Assembly: GCA_945898205.1 (NCBI GenBank)
Contig: CAMDHO010000001.1
Location: 62,001 to 126,000 of the forward strand
Direction of reading: 5' to 3'
DNA: 64,000 nt
Source of the DNA: Chlamydia trachomatis
GTDB taxonomy: Bacteria; Chlamydiota; Chlamydiia; Chlamydiales; Rhabdochlamydiaceae
Position 1 is the stretch's first letter. Every line of letters starts with the position of its first letter. Positions 60,650 through 64,000 of this stretch are shown here, one piece after another. Made by a program: the position numbers and the translations under genes. The notes beneath the pieces are model-generated. The model did no database searches, was not told the origin of the DNA, and saw only the letters and a list, made by a program, of their open reading frames with translations.

Positions 60650-62539
60650 ATGAAAAAAAATAAAGAAGTAATTGTTGTCGGAGGAGGCTTAGCAGGGCTA
60701 TCTGCTGCTATGAAGCTTGCAGAAAATGGGTGCCATGTCAAGATTGTGTCTGTTACGAAAGTAAAAAGATCCCATTCAGTGTGCGCTCAAGGTGGGATTA
60801 ATGCCGCCATGAATTTGAAAAATGAGGACGACTCTCCTTTTATTCATGCATATGATACGATTAAGGGTGGCGACTTTCTGGCAGATCAACCCCCAGTTTT
60901 AGAAATGTGTTTAGCAGCGCCAGGTATTATCCGTATGATGGAAAGATTTGGCTGCCCTTTCAATAGAACTCCTGAAGGAAACATGGACTTTAGACGGTTT
61001 GGAGGTACTTTATATCATCGAACTGCTTTTTGCGGAGCTTCTACTGGACAGCAACTTTTATATGCGTTAGATGAGCAGGTAAGAAAGTATGAAGTAAAGG
61101 GCCAGATAGAGAAATTTGAGCACCATGAATTCATGAGGCTTATAATGGATGATAAGGGCTGCGCTCGAGGCATTGTCATGATGGACATGTATACTTTAAG
61201 TTTAGAAATATTAAAAGCAGATGCTGTCATAATTGGAACAGGAGGGCCTGGACTTATTTTTAAAAAGTCTACGAATTCTACTTTTTGTACGGGAGCCGCA
61301 AATGGCAGGCTTTTTAAGCAAGGCATGCAATATGCGAATGGAGAGTTCATTCAAATTCATCCAACAGCGATTCCTGCAGAAGATAAACTTAGATTGATTT
61401 CTGAGTCTTCGAGAGGAGAAGGCGGACGTATATGGGTTTATGGGGACTCATCCAAGACGATTATGGACCCGCAAGGAAAAGAGATTATATGTGGAAAAAC
61501 AGGAGAGCCATGGTACTTTTTGGAAGAGATGTACCCTGTTTTTGGCAATTTGGTTCCCAGAGACATTGCTTCTAGAGAAGTTTTACGTGTTTGCGAGTTA
61601 GGACTAGGCATTGATGGGTTAGATCAAGTCTATTTAGATGTTTCCCACCTTTCTCCTCAAGTTCAACGTAAGATTGAATCCGTTCTTGATATTTACCAAA
61701 AATTTACTGGAGAAGATCCTCATAAAGTACCTATGAAGATTTTTCCTGCTGTTCATTATTCGATGGGAGGTGCGTGGGTAGATTGGCCTGCGGCGGATGA
61801 TCCGGACCGAGAATCGAGATTTAGGCAAATGACAAATATTCCCGGCTGTTTTCAAGTGGGGGAATCAGAATTTCAATATCATGGAGCCAATCGATTAGGA
61901 GCTAATTCTCTTCTTTCTTGTATTTTTGGAGGGCTTACTGCGGGAATGGAGGTTCCTAGATATTTGGATCAGTTAACTCTGCCTTATGGACAATTGCCAG
62001 CAAAAATATTTTCTTCGGCATTGGCAGAAGAAGAAGCTTTAAAGCATGAGATTTTAACCAGAGAAGGCAGTGAAAATATTCATAAATTACATGATGAACT
62101 TGCTTTACTTATGGTTAAAAATGTCACGGTTAAACGCAATAATGAAGATTTAGAGAAAACCTTAGAAGAGATTCGAAAGATTCGAGCTCGTATGCAGAAT
62201 GTTTCACTAGATGATAAGGGAACTGTAATGAATCAGACCTATCAATTTGCTAACCAATTCGTTTCAATGATTGAGATTGCTATGGCTATTACCAAAGGGG
62301 CTCTTCTTCGTAATGAGTTTAGAGGGGCTCATTATAAACCTGAGTTTCCTCAAAGAGATGATTCTAATTGGCTAAAAACGACTATAGCAACATATGATCC
62401 TCAAACACAAGAGCCCATTATTACATATAAACAAGTTGACCTCAGGCATCTAAATCCGGTGGCTAGAGATTATAGTACGGCAAAGAAAACAAAGCCAACA
62501 CTTGAAAATATTCCTAAAAATATTCAGCTTCCTATATAG
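60650..62539 (+). CDS. sdhA: Succinate dehydrogenase flavoprotein subunit
   Basis: 629 residues. FAD-binding IVVGGGLAGLSAAMKLAENG (~8-28); the FAD is covalently linked through His42 in RSHSVCAQGG; catalytic region ESSRGEGGRIWV and PAVHYSMGGAWVD. Oxidises succinate to fumarate. The next gene supplies the iron-sulfur subunit. Length (~630) fits the Bacillus/epsilon type. 21 nt after sdhC. Confidence 0.96.
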   Translation: MKKNKEVIVVGGGLAGLSAAMKLAENGCHVKIVSVTKVKRSHSVCAQGGINAAMNLKNEDDSPFIHAYDTIKGGDFLADQPPVLEMCLAAPGIIRMMERFGCPFNRTPEGNMDFRRFGGTLYHRTAFCGASTGQQLLYALDEQVRKYEVKGQIEKFEHHEFMRLIMDDKGCARGIVMMDMYTLSLEILKADAVIIGTGGPGLIFKKSTNSTFCTGAANGRLFKQGMQYANGEFIQIHPTAIPAEDKLRLISESSRGEGGRIWVYGDSSKTIMDPQGKEIICGKTGEPWYFLEEMYPVFGNLVPRDIASREVLRVCELGLGIDGLDQVYLDVSHLSPQVQRKIESVLDIYQKFTGEDPHKVPMKIFPAVHYSMGGAWVDWPAADDPDRESRFRQMTNIPGCFQVGESEFQYHGANRLGANSLLSCIFGGLTAGMEVPRYLDQLTLPYGQLPAKIFSSALAEEEALKHEILTREGSENIHKLHDELALLMVKNVTVKRNNEDLEKTLEEIRKIRARMQNVSLDDKGTVMNQTYQFANQFVSMIEIAMAITKGALLRNEFRGAHYKPEFPQRDDSNWLKTTIATYDPQTQEPIITYKQVDLRHLNPVARDYSTAKKTKPTLENIPKNIQLPI

Positions 62540-62562
62540 ATAGTAAAAAGGAGAGTAACGTA

Positions 62563-63327
62563 ATGGATGATTTTTTTATTCTAAAGGTCCTTCGGGGAGT
62601 TTCTGGAGATCAATATTGGGAAGAATTTGAAGTGCCTAATTCTCCTTTTTTAAATATGACAACAACGCTTTTGAAAGTGCAAAAAAATCCAGTCAATAGA
62701 TTGGGAAAGAAAGTAACTCCAGTAGCTTGGGAGCAGGGGTGCTTGGAAGAAGTCTGTGGTTCTTGTACAACGCTCATTAATGGACGTCCTCGTCAAAGTT
62801 GTACAGCTCTTGTTCATAAGCTTTTAGAAGAGACTGGAGGGAAAATTATCACCATTGCACCACTTAGTAAATTCCCTTTAATTAGAGATTTAGTTGTAGA
62901 TAGAAGCTCGATGTTTGATAGTTTAAAAAAAGTACACGCTTGGGTTGATGCAGATGATTCGTTTGATCGAGGGTTTGGTCCTAAAGTAAGTCCTGCGGTA
63001 CAAGAAACTCTTTACGAGCTTTCTACTTGTATGACTTGTGGTTGTTGTTTAGAAGCATGTCCGCAATTTAATAACCACTCTAAGTTTATAGGGGCTGCTG
63101 CCATTTCTCAAGTTCGTCTTTTTAATGCGCATCCAACGGGAAAGCTAGCTTCAGCAGAGCGTCTTCATGCTCTTATGGAAGAAGGAGGTGTAAGTGAGTG
63201 TGGCAATGCTCAAAATTGCGTAGAGGTGTGTCCTAAAAATATCTCTTTAACAGAATCTATTGCACTCATGGGAAAAGAAGTAACCAAGCAAGCTGTTCGA
63301 GACTTTTTTAGATCTCCTGATGCTTAA
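62563..63327 (+). CDS. sdhB: Succinate dehydrogenase iron-sulfur subunit
   Basis: 254 residues. [2Fe-2S] cysteines 60, 65, 68 and 80 (QGCLEEVCGSC...QSC); [4Fe-4S]/[3Fe-4S] region with CMTCGCCLEACP (~150-165) and CGNAQNCVEVCPKN (~205-220). Carries electrons from FAD to SdhC. Ribosome-binding site AAAAGGAG precedes the ATG. Last gene of sdhCAB. Confidence 0.96.
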   Translation: MDDFFILKVLRGVSGDQYWEEFEVPNSPFLNMTTTLLKVQKNPVNRLGKKVTPVAWEQGCLEEVCGSCTTLINGRPRQSCTALVHKLLEETGGKIITIAPLSKFPLIRDLVVDRSSMFDSLKKVHAWVDADDSFDRGFGPKVSPAVQETLYELSTCMTCGCCLEACPQFNNHSKFIGAAAISQVRLFNAHPTGKLASAERLHALMEEGGVSECGNAQNCVEVCPKNISLTESIALMGKEVTKQAVRDFFRSPDA

Positions 63328-63350
63328 GGTTTTATAGAAAATAAAGGGGA

Positions 63351-64000
63351 ATGCTTGAGAAAAAATACTTGCTATGTTTTTCTTTTGCTATTCGATTTCG
63401 ATAGTGTCTATGGAAGTTTTCTTAGAAAAAATTCAGAGTGTTGCAAGAAATTCAGAAAAAGCCTTTAGGAGAAATTGAAACGGTAGACTTTAGAGGGAAT
63501 GTATATGATACGTTTTTATATTGTCTTCCAAAGATTCAAATAAAAGGACTTTCGTATTTTGAGGTGATAGCCTGTGAATATAGAGAAGATTTTAAAGCAA
63601 ATACCATTTTATGGACGGAAACGTCCCTAGAAAAACCTATTGAGCATATAGGACTGTTAGGTAGCCATTTATTACAAAGAAGCAATTTTTTGTTAGATTT
63701 TCCTCATTCACAACTCATTTTTTGTAATGATTTAGAATTACTTAAAAAAAAGGGACTAGTTTCAAGAAAAAGCTTCCAAATTCCTTTGAAAATGATAAGA
63801 AAAGCTTTTTACTTAGAAATGGAAACGGATCTGGGTAAGAAAGTTTTTTTGCTAGACACGGGATTTCCGATTTCTGTTTTACATGATGGCTTGATAAAAG
63901 GCAGTGAATGTATGCTTGATATTCCTGTATTTAGCTCTTATTTGATAGCTCATAAAAAAAAACTGGGGCCGATTTCTTTTTACAATTTTCCCCTTGATCC
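63351..64000 (+). pseudogene. Retropepsin-like aspartyl-protease frame, disrupted 5' end, runs off the window
   Basis: From an ATG at 63351 with a good ribosome-binding site (AAAGGGGA) the frame gives a signal-like start (MLEKKYLLCFSFAIRF), then TAG at 63402-63404 and TAG at 63423-63425. From ~63438 the same frame is open to the edge (>185 codons). It reads as protease-like: IGLLGSHLLQRSNFLLDF, the usual C-terminal part of a retropepsin-type domain, then VFLLDTGFPISVL, the D-T-G active-site motif of a second such domain. The first domain has lost its D-T-G part. Either decayed at the start or translated from an internal GTG/TTG at 63438/63441. Confidence 0.5.

Noticed and set aside
60481-60663. 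60-codon ORF across the sdhC-sdhA junction
   Set aside because: A shadow frame; both sdhC and sdhA are well supported there.

Overview
The window looks like chromosome of a Chlamydiales bacterium outside the genus Chlamydia (an environmental or 'chlamydia-like' lineage such as Rhabdochlamydia, Simkania or Parachlamydia relatives). The DNA is AT-rich. Several gene neighbourhoods match, from memory, the order in Chlamydia trachomatis: rpsT / hypothetical / rpoD; aspartate aminotransferase followed by an MreC-like protein; an unknown protein followed by gspD-E-F-G-H; rsmD beside a VWA-like protein; tolQ-R-A-B-pal plus a LysM lipoprotein; and tatD beside sdhCAB. The lineage call is an inference from gene content, not a phylogeny.

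Layout. 1-6.7 kb: partial rpsT, small hypotheticals, the primary sigma factor rpoD, a DinG-type helicase, and tRNA-Ala(GGC) overlapping the helicase 3' end. 6.7-7.4 kb: remnants of an ATPase gene. 7.4-13.7 kb: S46 peptidase, amino-acid permease, aspartate/aromatic aminotransferase, MreC, and a small secreted Cys/Glu-rich protein. 13.7-17.6 kb: two tandem CDP-glycerol glycerophosphotransferase-like genes, a small helical protein, and mutY. 17.7-19.3 kb: two hydrophobic, inclusion-membrane-like proteins. 19.4-26.9 kb: a type II secretion operon. 27-32 kb: a small membrane protein, a decayed coiled-coil gene, and a large secreted MORN/YwqK-repeat protein. 32-34 kb: a Fic protein with repeats at its promoter, then a frameshifted sulfotransferase-like gene. 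34-45.7 kb: rsmD, VWA-like and TPR proteins, a 1166-residue protein ending in an oligopeptide-binding domain, a TPR membrane protein, and a broken DUF4143 ATPase. 45.8-49.2 kb: glycine-zipper lipoprotein, MFS transporter, an OmpR-family regulator, and murI. 49.4-52.6 kb: two more ATPases, one frameshifted and one intact. 52.6-57.4 kb: the Tol-Pal system. 57.5-63.3 kb: two DxD glycosyltransferase-like paralogues around tatD, then succinate dehydrogenase sdhCAB. 63.35-64 kb: an aspartyl-protease-like reading frame running off the end.

How the genes fit together. The housekeeping blocks are intact and tightly packed, with ATGA overlaps and short gaps: envelope (MreC, Tol-Pal, MurI), secretion (T2SS) and energy (Sdh). 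Between them lie accessory islands with broken genes: four ATPase loci with PD-(D/E)XK-like C-termini, Fic, a sulfotransferase and a coiled-coil gene. The repeated themes in the islands are inverted repeats just upstream of ATPase and Fic genes, frameshifts at homopolymer runs, and in-frame TAG codons. The most distinctive objects are the repeat array before the Fic gene, the palindrome plus flanking inverted repeats around the intact ATPase, the TAG-interrupted coiled-coil gene with an 11-bp duplication, and the OppA-fusion protein.
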